A stretch of DNA of 64,000 bases from Armatimonadota bacterium (GTDB lineage: Bacteria > Armatimonadota > Fimbriimonadia > Fimbriimonadales > Fimbriimonadaceae). Of the stretch, positions 42,782 through 50,887 are shown piece after piece. A model generated the notes under the pieces. The model had not been told where the DNA came from. It made no database searches and saw only the letters and a list, made by a program, of their open reading frames with translations. The position numbers and the translations under genes are program-made. Where the stretch lies: assembly GCA_018268255.1 (NCBI GenBank), contig JAFDWX010000002.1, positions 174,884 to 238,883 on the forward strand, read 5' to 3'. The first letter of the stretch is position 1, and each line of letters opens with the position of its first letter.

Positions 42782-43980
42782 TGACAAAACGAGTGTTACT
42801 CGCGTTTTCGGGCGGACTGGATACGTCTTACTGTGCTCTCTACCTTCGAGAGCAAGGCTACGAGGTTCATACGGCGACCGTAAATACCGGAGGCTTCTCC
42901 CAGGAAGAGCAGACTCGAATCGCGTCGGTCGCCGAACAAGCTCATGTGATATCACACACTTTGGTGGACGGGCGCGAGCGGCTGTTTGACCGATATCTCC
43001 GTTACCTGGTCTACGGCAACAGCCTCCGCGGAAACCTGTACCCATTGAGTGTCAGCGCTGAAAGAGTCTGCCAGGCTGAACTGATTGTCAAACGAGCCAA
43101 GGAAATCGGAGCGACCTATTTGGCGCACGGCTCAACGGGTGCAGGCAACGACCAAGTCCGATTCGATGTCGCTTTTCGCGCCCTGTATCCAGAAGCCGAA
43201 ATCCTCACCCCTATTCGAGATCTCACCCTGAGCCGGGATTACGAAATGCAATACCTGGAAGAGCGTGGGATTCATCTTCCACCCAAAGTGCGTGGGTATT
43301 CGGTGAACGAAGGCATGTGGGGAGCCAGCGTGGGCGGAAGAGAAACACTGTCCACCTCGCAGCCGTTGCCCGATGAAGAGTTTCCTGGAGGACATCCGAC
43401 GGAAACCGAAGGATCACTGATTCAAATCTCGTTTGAAAAAGGGAATCCAGTTTCTTTGGACGGCGAACCAATGCCTGCCGTGGATCTTGTCGAGCGCCTC
43501 AACGAACTAGGCCGAAAATACGGAATCGGCCGAGGCCACCACATGGGAGACACGATTCTCGGCATCAAGGGGAGAATTGGCTTCGAGGCTCCCGCCGCGA
43601 CCATCCTCATTCAGGCCCACAGGGAACTTGAAAAGCTGGTCCAAACCGGTAAGCAAGCGTTTTGGAAAGAGACAATCGGCAACCTGTATGGATCGATGCT
43701 CCATGAAGGGCACTTTTTCGACCCGCTGTGCCGCGATTTGGAGGCCTATCTGACGTCGAGTCAGGTTGCGGTCACGGGTGATGTGCGCCTTCAGCTAAGG
43801 CCGTACTCATGCTCCGTGGTGGGTGCGGATTCACCGTATTCGTTGATGAATCCTGAGGTCGCGAGCTACGGAGAGCAGAACCGTCTGTGGAACGGTGCCG
43901 AGGCCGCCGGCTTCGCCAAGGTGTACGGAGTTCCGCAGTACCTGGTCGCCAAGGTGCAAGGGGGTTTGAGATCCGAATAA
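42781..43980 (+). CDS. argG: argininosuccinate synthase
   Basis: 399 residues from ATG 42781. ATP-binding 'LLAFSGGLDTSYCALYLREQGYEVHTATVNTGGF' (SGGxDTS P-loop), 'HGSTGAGNDQVRFDVAFRALYP', 'EGMWGASVGGRET'. It belongs to the shorter-loop type that accompanies acylornithine carbamoyltransferases in other phyla (from memory). Its TAA stop overlaps an in-frame ATA of the next gene (ATAA). Confidence 0.95.
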   Translation: MTKRVLLAFSGGLDTSYCALYLREQGYEVHTATVNTGGFSQEEQTRIASVAEQAHVISHTLVDGRERLFDRYLRYLVYGNSLRGNLYPLSVSAERVCQAELIVKRAKEIGATYLAHGSTGAGNDQVRFDVAFRALYPEAEILTPIRDLTLSRDYEMQYLEERGIHLPPKVRGYSVNEGMWGASVGGRETLSTSQPLPDEEFPGGHPTETEGSLIQISFEKGNPVSLDGEPMPAVDLVERLNELGRKYGIGRGHHMGDTILGIKGRIGFEAPAATILIQAHRELEKLVQTGKQAFWKETIGNLYGSMLHEGHFFDPLCRDLEAYLTSSQVAVTGDVRLQLRPYSCSVVGADSPYSLMNPEVASYGEQNRLWNGAEAAGFAKVYGVPQYLVAKVQGGLRSE

Positions 43981-45023
43981 CCGTTGACAAGATCGCAAGC
44001 GTCGCGCGCAATCTCAACCTCACCAAAACCCTTACTCTGGCTGATGAGGTCGAGCCGAAGCACGGATCGGTTGTTGTGGGCAGAATTCTCAACGATAAAT
44101 CGACCTACAACCAGCTTGAGGACGTCAATGGCCGGATGAGTACTCTCCAATCGGGTGACCTGATCGTTGGAGCACTGGGACATCGGAATGCCCTGCAAGG
44201 CTACGAGGGAACTTTGCCGACTTCGGCTCGAATCGGTGAGACGCTCCAAGTTCTGAATCTCGGCGGAGTCATTGGCGAGTGCGTTTCGTTCAATCGTGAT
44301 GTTGGACCACCCTTTAATCTAGAAGTGCTTGGGCAAGTTTTGGTCTTCCCAGATTTCAATAGCCGCGTGGGCAAACCCGCTAATATCGCCATGAAGGCGC
44401 TGGCCAGTTCTGATCATGTGGCGTCGGTTCCGGTTGTTTATATCGCGGGCACTTGCATGAACGCGGGAAAAACTGCGGCCGCCTGTGCTCTCATTCGAGC
44501 CCTCTCGCGAGCAGGGCTTCGAGTCGGCGGAGCCAAGCTCACCGGGGTTTCACTGGTGCGAGATATTTTGGCCATGCGCGACTACGGCGCAGAATGGAGT
44601 TTCGACTTCACGGACACCGGGGTGACCACATCCTGGGCGGAATCGTCCCAGGCTTCGGCTCGCTCCATCTTCGCCGAATTGGCGAAGCGCGGTGCAGAAG
44701 TGATCGTGGCCGAGACCGGCGACGGGATCATGGGCGAATACGGCGTTCAGGCGATACTGGGCGACAAAGACTTGATGGCTCGGTCTGCGGCGTTTATCCT
44801 GTGCGCAAATGACCCAGTCGGCGTTGCCGGCGGACTTGGGTTCCTGGAGAGCGAATTTGGGATCAAAGCGGATATCGTAGCTGGCCCCGCGACTGACAAC
44901 CGGGTCGGCACCCGATTTGTTGAATTGACATTTGGAGTTCGCGCGATCAACGCTCGATCTCGAGGCGAGGAGTTCGGCGAACATGTGCTGCAGTTAGTCC
45001 AATGTCGGCGAGGGAGTCGATGA
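43977..45023 (+). CDS. P-loop protein of unknown function inside the arginine operon, apparent ATA start
   Basis: About 348 residues. An N-terminal β-rich domain (about 1-135, 'VVVGRILNDKSTYNQLEDVNGRMSTLQSGDLIVGALG') precedes a P-loop domain with Walker A 'AGTCMNAGKTAAACALIRAL', a 'GAKLTGVSL' switch and 'VIVAETGDGIMGEYG'. The layout recalls dethiobiotin-synthetase-like or DUF1611 P-loop proteins, but I cannot assign a family. After the argG coding end there is no standard start; ATA 43977 overlaps the argG TAA as ATAA, and frames further upstream only read argG out of frame. It sits between argG and argC, so a role in arginine synthesis or its control is inferred. Confidence 0.8.
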   Translation: MTVDKIASVARNLNLTKTLTLADEVEPKHGSVVVGRILNDKSTYNQLEDVNGRMSTLQSGDLIVGALGHRNALQGYEGTLPTSARIGETLQVLNLGGVIGECVSFNRDVGPPFNLEVLGQVLVFPDFNSRVGKPANIAMKALASSDHVASVPVVYIAGTCMNAGKTAAACALIRALSRAGLRVGGAKLTGVSLVRDILAMRDYGAEWSFDFTDTGVTTSWAESSQASARSIFAELAKRGAEVIVAETGDGIMGEYGVQAILGDKDLMARSAAFILCANDPVGVAGGLGFLESEFGIKADIVAGPATDNRVGTRFVELTFGVRAINARSRGEEFGEHVLQLVQCRRGSR

Positions 45024-45025
45024 GG

Positions 45026-45125
45026 GTCTCCCCCTCAATCTCCCTCAACATGCTCCGCTGCGAGGGGGAAGTGGAAAGGGTCTCCCCCTCGGTCCCGCTC
45101 AATTCGCTCCGCTGCAAATGCGTGG
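45026..45125 (+). repeat. CTCCCCCTC-type repeat, copies B and C in tandem
   Basis: Two adjacent blocks starting GTCTCCCCCTC at 45026 and 45080, each followed by a (C/T)CGCTCCGCTGC-type stretch. Copy B can fold through TCCCCCTC and GAGGGGGA. Related to 18682-18730. The block fills the gap between the P-loop gene and argC. Confidence 0.65.
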
Positions 45126-45135
45126 AGAGGGCACG

Positions 45136-46182
45136 ATGAGGGTGCTTGTCGTAGGAGCCTCCGGCTACGGCGGGGGAGAGTTGTTCCGGCTGTTGCGCGC
45201 TCATCCAGCAGTGGCGGAGATCCAGGGAACGTCGCGTGCCCACGCGGGCGAGCCAGTGTCCTCTATCCACCAGAATCTCCGAGGGTTGTGTGACCAGCCA
45301 TTTCTCGCTGCGCCGGACTGGAATTGGCTTGCCGAAAGCGGTCAGCCAGTACTCTTCGCAGCCATGCCCCACGGAGAGCTTTCGGGAGTGTTCCCGCAGT
45401 GGGTGGAGGAATGGGAAGCGAAAGGTCTCAGCGATCGACTGACCGTTATCGATCTATCCGCGGATTTTCGCATCCAGGACCCGGCACTGTACCAAGCCCA
45501 CTACGCCACCGCTCATCCATGTCCGGACCTCTTAGAGCAGTGGATGTACGCCTTGCCTGAATTCAACCGGGAACAAATCAGGGGCAAGAAATGGATCGCT
45601 GCGCCAGGATGCTTCGCTACCGGACTCCAAATCGGCCTCAAGCCGCTGATTGATCTCAGGGTGGAACAGATCATGATTGCAGGGATGACCGGCTCCTCCG
45701 GTTCCGGGATGTCACCCAGCCAGACCACCCACCATCCGATGCGAGCCAACGATCTGCGGGCTTACAAAGTACTCGGCCACCAGCACATTGCGGAAGTCAC
45801 TCAGTTCCTGAGATCCAAAAGCAGCATCGCTGACGTGGCATTTGTGCCCCATAGTGCGCCCCTTGTGCGAGGGATTTTCCTTACGTTGATGGCGATTCTC
45901 CCGCCTGGTGTTGATTCAGAACAGGTTCAACAGAAGCTCCAGGAAAACTACGCCGATGAGCCCTTTATCCGCCTAGTGAAAGGAACTCCGCGCGTTGAGG
46001 CTGTGGTCGGATCGAACTTCCTCGATATCTCGGCAACCGTGCACGGAAGGCAGGTGGCAGTCTTGGTGGCGTTGGACAATTTGATGAAAGGCATGGCAGG
46101 GCAGGCCGTCCAAGCCATGAATATCGCTCTGGACTTGTCGGAAACCTCTGGGCTGAACTTCGCCGGTCCCTATCCTCTCTGA
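45136..46182 (+). CDS. argC: N-acyl-gamma-glutamyl-phosphate reductase
   Basis: 348 residues from ATG 45136, with GAGAGGG upstream (an ATG at 45118 falls within the repeat). NADP-binding 'VVGASGYGGGELFRLL', 'SADFRIQDPALYQAHYATAHPCPDLLEQWMYALPE', and catalytic Cys159 in 'AAPGCFATG'. It reduces acylglutamyl phosphate to the semialdehyde used by ArgD. Last gene of the operon. Confidence 0.95.
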   Translation: MRVLVVGASGYGGGELFRLLRAHPAVAEIQGTSRAHAGEPVSSIHQNLRGLCDQPFLAAPDWNWLAESGQPVLFAAMPHGELSGVFPQWVEEWEAKGLSDRLTVIDLSADFRIQDPALYQAHYATAHPCPDLLEQWMYALPEFNREQIRGKKWIAAPGCFATGLQIGLKPLIDLRVEQIMIAGMTGSSGSGMSPSQTTHHPMRANDLRAYKVLGHQHIAEVTQFLRSKSSIADVAFVPHSAPLVRGIFLTLMAILPPGVDSEQVQQKLQENYADEPFIRLVKGTPRVEAVVGSNFLDISATVHGRQVAVLVALDNLMKGMAGQAVQAMNIALDLSETSGLNFAGPYPL

Positions 46183-46189
46183 CCCTGAA

Positions 46190-46825
46190 TCAAAAAGAAG
46201 GCATTTGAACGCGCTGCTCGCCGTAGAAATCCCAAGTTCGGGAGTGAGACCAGGGAGTCGGATCTGCAATGAGATCCGTGACGTTTCTCAGATATTCCGA
46301 CTGAGGCATTTCGAAGGCTCCCAAACTTTCTAGGTGAGGATTGAGAATCTGCGCATCGAACATTTTGAAGCCCAAATGGCGGCACTGCTCGATCATCGCC
46401 CACAAGGCAACCTTGCTAGCGTTCGTTTCACGGTGAAACATCGATTCCGCGCTGAAACACGTGCCGATAGCGACCCCATAAACGCCTCCCACCAGGTTTG
46501 GCCCGTTCCAAACTTCGCATGAGTGAGCCCATCCATCATGGTGGATCTGGGTGAAGACGCGAATAATATCCTCGCTGAGCCAGTTATCCACGGGCCGCAA
46601 GCAACTTCGCATCACCTCTTCAAAGGCTCGATCAAAGCTGATCCGAAACGGCATTCGGCGCATGAACTTTTGCATAGATCGGCTGAGGTGAACTCCCTCA
46701 ATAGGGAAGAGAGCTCGACGACGAGGTTCGTACCAGAAGATCTCTCCATCTCGCTCGGCCATGGGAAACACGCCGACGGTATACGCCTGACGGACCATCC
46801 ACGGCGTCAGCTCGCAGCCTTTCAT
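46190..46825 (-). CDS. aat: leucyl/phenylalanyl-tRNA-protein transferase
   Basis: 211 residues from ATG 46825, which overlaps the methyltransferase stop as ATGA. 'LTPWMVRQAYTVGVFPMAERDGEIFWYEPRRRALFPIEGVHLSRSM' and 'VGGVYGVAIGTCFSAESMFHRETNASKVALWAMIEQC' are diagnostic. It attaches Leu or Phe to N-terminal Arg/Lys of proteins, marking them for ClpAP (N-degron pathway). Confidence 0.95.
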   Translation of the reverse strand: MKGCELTPWMVRQAYTVGVFPMAERDGEIFWYEPRRRALFPIEGVHLSRSMQKFMRRMPFRISFDRAFEEVMRSCLRPVDNWLSEDIIRVFTQIHHDGWAHSCEVWNGPNLVGGVYGVAIGTCFSAESMFHRETNASKVALWAMIEQCRHLGFKMFDAQILNPHLESLGAFEMPQSEYLRNVTDLIADPTPWSHSRTWDFYGEQRVQMPSF

Positions 46826-47535
46826 TTCGGTTTCTCCCACACCATCACATTCATCATGGGCACACGCAGATAGTCGCGCAGAGAGGGCCACTCTCTAATT
46901 TGTTCCGCAGGAGGCACTGGTTCTTCGTACGCTCGCAACACCAGACCCGCACCCAGATACGCGTTCATGTAATTCGCCAGAGGGCGGTGCCAATTCTTGA
47001 CCATGATCCCTTTCCAGCCGACCCAGTTGTACCTTTCTTGATTGTAATGATCGACGGGATAGTGGAGTCGTTCGCCGTTCTCGTCGCGGTACCAGCCTAC
47101 CGTTGTCGTCACAAACGAGTTGAGGTTGGCAGCAATCAGCTTTCCGCCGGGCTTCAGCACCCGCGCGGCCTCGCGAATCCCTTCACGGTAATCCGGGACA
47201 TCCAGCCACACAAGGTATGAAATCACGAGATCGAAAACTCCCGCACGGAACGGAATTTTCTCAGCGTCTGCGCAGGCGATGTGGCCGGAGTTTCGCAAGA
47301 CGGCGTACTGCGCCAGCGGTGCGATCGGATCGAAGCCGACGGCTATGGCGCCACGCTCTTGGAGAAACCGTGAGAATCGACCTTCTCCGCACCCGATATC
47401 CAGGCACCTTTGACCTCGAACGTCGCCGCAATGAGCCAACAGGATGGGGTCGAGGAGCCCATTACGGTTGGGATCCCCTTGGTCCACGCATTCCACCCAG
47501 GCGTGGGCAGAATCCAGCCAGCCGTCGCTCTCCAT
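46822..47535 (-). CDS. class I SAM-dependent methyltransferase
   Basis: 237 residues from ATG 47535 (ATG 47550 possible). SAM motif I 'GQRCLDIGCGEGRFSRFLQERGAIAVGFD', then 'FDLVISYLVWLDVPDYREGIREAARVLKPGGKLIAANLNSF', as in the Methyltransf_11 group. The C-terminal part mentions many aromatic residues and no membrane helix. The substrate is unknown. Divergent from the DinB-like gene; coupled to aat. Confidence 0.88.
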   Translation of the reverse strand: MESDGWLDSAHAWVECVDQGDPNRNGLLDPILLAHCGDVRGQRCLDIGCGEGRFSRFLQERGAIAVGFDPIAPLAQYAVLRNSGHIACADAEKIPFRAGVFDLVISYLVWLDVPDYREGIREAARVLKPGGKLIAANLNSFVTTTVGWYRDENGERLHYPVDHYNQERYNWVGWKGIMVKNWHRPLANYMNAYLGAGLVLRAYEEPVPPAEQIREWPSLRDYLRVPMMNVMVWEKPK

Positions 47536-47563
47536 GCGCCGATTATGCATCCATAATGGGGTT

Positions 47564-47986
47564 ATGGATGCAAGAGGTTTGTTAGAATCTGCGTTGAAGC
47601 AGTCGGGATTCCAGGTGGAGAAGGTTTTTGAAGGGCTGAGTTCTGAGCAATGGAGCATGCGCCCCGTGGCAGCCATGATGACACCGGCGGAGCAAGCGCT
47701 TCACCTCGCCGAGTGCTACGTGGCCTTTTGCACCGAAGCTCAGGGCGGAAAGCACGATTGGGGGGGCTATGTCCAGCCGGAAGCCTGGGCGAGCGACCCG
47801 ATGGGTGCGATTTCATCGGAACGACCCAAGGCAGTTGCTTTGGCGTTGGCCAGCGAAAGCGAAGATGTCCAAAAGCTCGCGATGGATTTCCTCACAATGC
47901 ACGAGTGCTATCACGTCGGCCAAATGTGCACGATCCGCCTGACCTTGGACGAGACTTGGAGTCCCTACTCGATCTACGGGATGTAG
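47564..47986 (+). CDS. DinB-like (four-helix, metal-binding) protein
   Basis: 140 residues from ATG 47564. The four-helix bundle pattern of the DinB/DUF664 superfamily is visible: 'RPVAAMMTPAEQALHLAECYVAF' with one His and 'MDFLTMHECYHVGQMCTIRLTL' with the HxxxH pair that binds a divalent metal. Relatives act as thiol-dependent S-transferases or hydrolases. The exact reaction is unknown. Confidence 0.8.
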   Translation: MDARGLLESALKQSGFQVEKVFEGLSSEQWSMRPVAAMMTPAEQALHLAECYVAFCTEAQGGKHDWGGYVQPEAWASDPMGAISSERPKAVALALASESEDVQKLAMDFLTMHECYHVGQMCTIRLTLDETWSPYSIYGM

Positions 47987-48068
47987 GGTCCCGACTGTAG
48001 TGCCAGGATAGTTGCGATTGCAGCAACAATTGTTGACAAGCCGCCGCTGACTTCTCCAAAATTCGCTC

Positions 48069-50231
48069 ATGGGCCATATTCAAGCCAGTGTGCGGCATTT
48101 CGTCACATTCGCGTTAACACTCGCGATGGCATTTGCCGAAGGATCGTACTATTCTTCAACGGATTCGTTTCTTGCAGCACTACCCAGAGTTGCCTTAAGC
48201 ACTGGCGCGACAATTCCTCGTCCTCAAAGTCCAGTCAATGCATTCGACTATATCGGAACCACTGATTTTCCCCAAAACTGGGCTTTCTCAGGCGGTATCG
48301 GCCATAGTCGATTTGGCGCATTCACATTGGGAGAGGTAACATTTTATGGTCGCACGTTCAACGATTCTTTAACGGAGACATATCTGATCCAAGGTGCAAG
48401 CTGGGCACCTCCGCAACCTAACGTGCTGATTCTCGGTGGGCGTTACTCTTTGACAATTCAGCTTCCCAATGAGATTCAGGGAATTATCTTCAACGTTCGA
48501 ACGAGTGACACGACACCGCTACCAGTCCAGATACAAACACGTGCGAGTTCGCAAGGTCCATGGGTTACGGAAGTGAGCGGCTTGGTGCTACCCGGAATCG
48601 GACAAGATAAGATCGTGGGCCTATTGAACCCTAACGGAATAAAGGAAGTAAGGGTTTTGTCAGGCAGTACAGCATTAACGGGGTTTATTGGCATTTGGAA
48701 TGTGGCGCTCGTGGGTCGTCATTTCATGCAGTCTGACATCAGATGGTCAGGTGAGAAATATCTTGACAAACGAAACAAGAATACTGTGCGCGCTGTTGGA
48801 TGTCATTTGACTTCTCTGGCGAATGCAGGAGTCCGCTACGGGTTGACGAATTCTAGCGAGGGAAATCCTATAAATCCTGGCTCTTTGAATGCTTTCCTAT
48901 CAAATCCCTCAAACCACTCATCCTCAGCGACTGGTTTTGATTTTTATCCGAATGAAGTCTCAAAGTACTTCCCCCATGACCTCACGTATTTGCGCAATAT
49001 TGCATGGATCAAAGCGGAATCTAGGTCGAATCCTTGGGACATTTCTTTACCATCGGGCTCAGCCATTAAGGACATTGTAAAAGGATACTTGGCAGCAGGA
49101 TATCAAGTGATTGCCGAGGTACGTTCAATTTCTCGCCCGAATGACCCCAAGAGTGCTCACTTTGTGCTTGTCACTGGCACTTCTGTAGAGCCTCTGTTCT
49201 CTGGCGGGACAAGCTTGGTTGAATCGCTTTCAATTCAGGATCCAGCGTCTGTCCAGACCGGTAGCTTAAGAGTTCAGTATCGAAGTCTCAACAATAATCT
49301 TTATCGCAATCAAGTTCAGAGCTTTCGGATATGGGCCCCAAATTCACAGTTGGGAAACACTGTCACGTTCTCCATGCACTCACCAGCGGAAATTCTGTTT
49401 ACTGACACGCAAGGGCTTAGGGCAGGGGTGGATCCTCGGACTGGACAGGTATTTTCAGAAATTCCGAATTCATCTTACGACGTAATTGCATCGATCGCCG
49501 ATCCCGAAGGTGACCAAGCAGAGCCTGGATATACTGCATTGACTTTACAAGATGCCAATGTGAACGGAACGGTGGAGTTGATCGGTACGGGATTGGGTGA
49601 ATATGGATTTGGAATTTCAGGTGCAAGTTCAACGGGCCAAACTGGAGGAAGATTGAGGATAGATTCGATTTCCGATTTGGATGTTCACACAGCTGTTATA
49701 ACAACGCCTGCAAATCAACCCCAATATTCATCAGCGCAGTTTTCGAATAGTGGAGAGGTCAGGCTCCACTTGGTGGCTGCAAGTTGGGGGCAAGGTACAT
49801 TACCTCCAGCATCTTTAGAAATTGTGAATGCAGCAGGCAAAGCAATCAGGACTTACGAGTTGCCCTTTGAAACCGGGAACTATCTGACTCTCGCCGACAT
49901 TCCTATTGGCTCCTGCACTCTCATCTATAGGAGCAAGTATCAATTAAGTAAAGTAATCCCGATTGAAATTCACCACGCTGGAGAAACTGTCCATGTCGAA
50001 ATGGAATCCACACTGGGTGATATTGATGGTGATGACATTGTCAGCATCTTCGACTATTTGATCTTGAGCAATTACTTCGATACCAGTAGCAGTGATCAGA
50101 ATTGGTTGAGTAAGGATCAGGACGGTTTCTGTCCACATGATGCTGATATTGACGGTGATGGGGCTATAACAATTTTTGACTACCTAATTTTAAGTGACGA
50201 ATTTGATAAGGTCGGCGACGCCTCCTTTTGA
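48069..50231 (+). CDS. large exported C39-like protein with dockerin-like C-terminus
   Basis: 720 residues. Signal peptide (about 1-24); β-rich N-terminal domain (about 40-215). Peptidase C39_2-like domain: Gln221 in 'MQSDIRWSGEKYLDK', Cys245 in 'AVGCHLTSLANAG', His364 in 'SAHFVLVTG', Asp391 in 'IQDPAS'. β domains (about 430-655) and two dockerin-like repeats 'GDIDGDDIVSIFDYLILSNYF' and 'ADIDGDGAITIFDYLILSDEF' follow. Probably a secreted cysteine peptidase or adhesin. The gene is visibly AT-richer, with more TTA/AAT-type codons than its neighbours. Confidence 0.85.
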   Translation: MGHIQASVRHFVTFALTLAMAFAEGSYYSSTDSFLAALPRVALSTGATIPRPQSPVNAFDYIGTTDFPQNWAFSGGIGHSRFGAFTLGEVTFYGRTFNDSLTETYLIQGASWAPPQPNVLILGGRYSLTIQLPNEIQGIIFNVRTSDTTPLPVQIQTRASSQGPWVTEVSGLVLPGIGQDKIVGLLNPNGIKEVRVLSGSTALTGFIGIWNVALVGRHFMQSDIRWSGEKYLDKRNKNTVRAVGCHLTSLANAGVRYGLTNSSEGNPINPGSLNAFLSNPSNHSSSATGFDFYPNEVSKYFPHDLTYLRNIAWIKAESRSNPWDISLPSGSAIKDIVKGYLAAGYQVIAEVRSISRPNDPKSAHFVLVTGTSVEPLFSGGTSLVESLSIQDPASVQTGSLRVQYRSLNNNLYRNQVQSFRIWAPNSQLGNTVTFSMHSPAEILFTDTQGLRAGVDPRTGQVFSEIPNSSYDVIASIADPEGDQAEPGYTALTLQDANVNGTVELIGTGLGEYGFGISGASSTGQTGGRLRIDSISDLDVHTAVITTPANQPQYSSAQFSNSGEVRLHLVAASWGQGTLPPASLEIVNAAGKAIRTYELPFETGNYLTLADIPIGSCTLIYRSKYQLSKVIPIEIHHAGETVHVEMESTLGDIDGDDIVSIFDYLILSNYFDTSSSDQNWLSKDQDGFCPHDADIDGDGAITIFDYLILSDEFDKVGDASF

Positions 50232-50308
50232 ATGCTCCGAATCGCCCCTTGCCAACGTATGACTAGGTAGGTCAACGGCGACGAATTTCAGTAAACTAGG
50301 GACTGCTC

Positions 50309-50887
50309 ATGCCAAAGCGAATCGAATCACTCGTTCTGCACGATAGCTCGACGCCGACCTTCGGCGACATCGAAAAGGGCGGCAGCGTCGTCATCACCTC
50401 GCTGGAAACGCTCTTCGACCAAGCGCGAGCACACTCGATCTGGCCCTTGACCTTCGGTCTGGCTTGCTGCGCCATCGAGATGATGAGCACGGTAGCAGCA
50501 CGATTCGACCTGGCACGGTTTGGATCGGAAGCCTTTCGGGCCACTCCGCGCCAAGGCGACGTGATGATCATCGCCGGACGGCTGAGTAAAAAGATGGCTC
50601 CTGTGCTCCGACAGATTTACGACCAGATGCCCGAACCCAAGTGGGTCATCTCTATGGGTGCCTGCGCCAGCAGCGGCGGAGTCTACAACAACTACGCGAT
50701 CGTCCAAGGAGCCGACCAGGTGGTTCCGGTCGATGTCTATGTTCCCGGATGCCCACCATCGCCCGATGCGCTGATCTACGGAATCATGAAGCTCCAAGAA
50801 AAGATCAAGCGCAAAGAAGCCAAGACCTTTAAGGATCTGCGGTTGATCGAGGTGAGTGCCCGAACTCAAGAGGAGGTGCGAGCGTAA
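50309..50887 (+). CDS. nuoB: NADH-quinone oxidoreductase subunit B
   Basis: 192 residues. The N2 cluster Cys residues are in '[11 protein letters not shown]', '[14 protein letters not shown]' and '[17 protein letters not shown]'. Catalytic-arm subunit of respiratory complex I at the membrane interface. Start ATG 50309; stop overlaps the nuoI start (TAATG, 50885-50889). Confidence 0.95.
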   Translation: MPKRIESLVLHDSSTPTFGDIEKGGSVVITSLETLFDQARAHSIWPLTFGLACCAIEMMSTVAARFDLARFGSEAFRATPRQGDVMIIAGRLSKKMAPVLRQIYDQMPEPKWVISMGACASSGGVYNNYAIVQGADQVVPVDVYVPGCPPSPDALIYGIMKLQEKIKRKEAKTFKDLRLIEVSARTQEEVRA

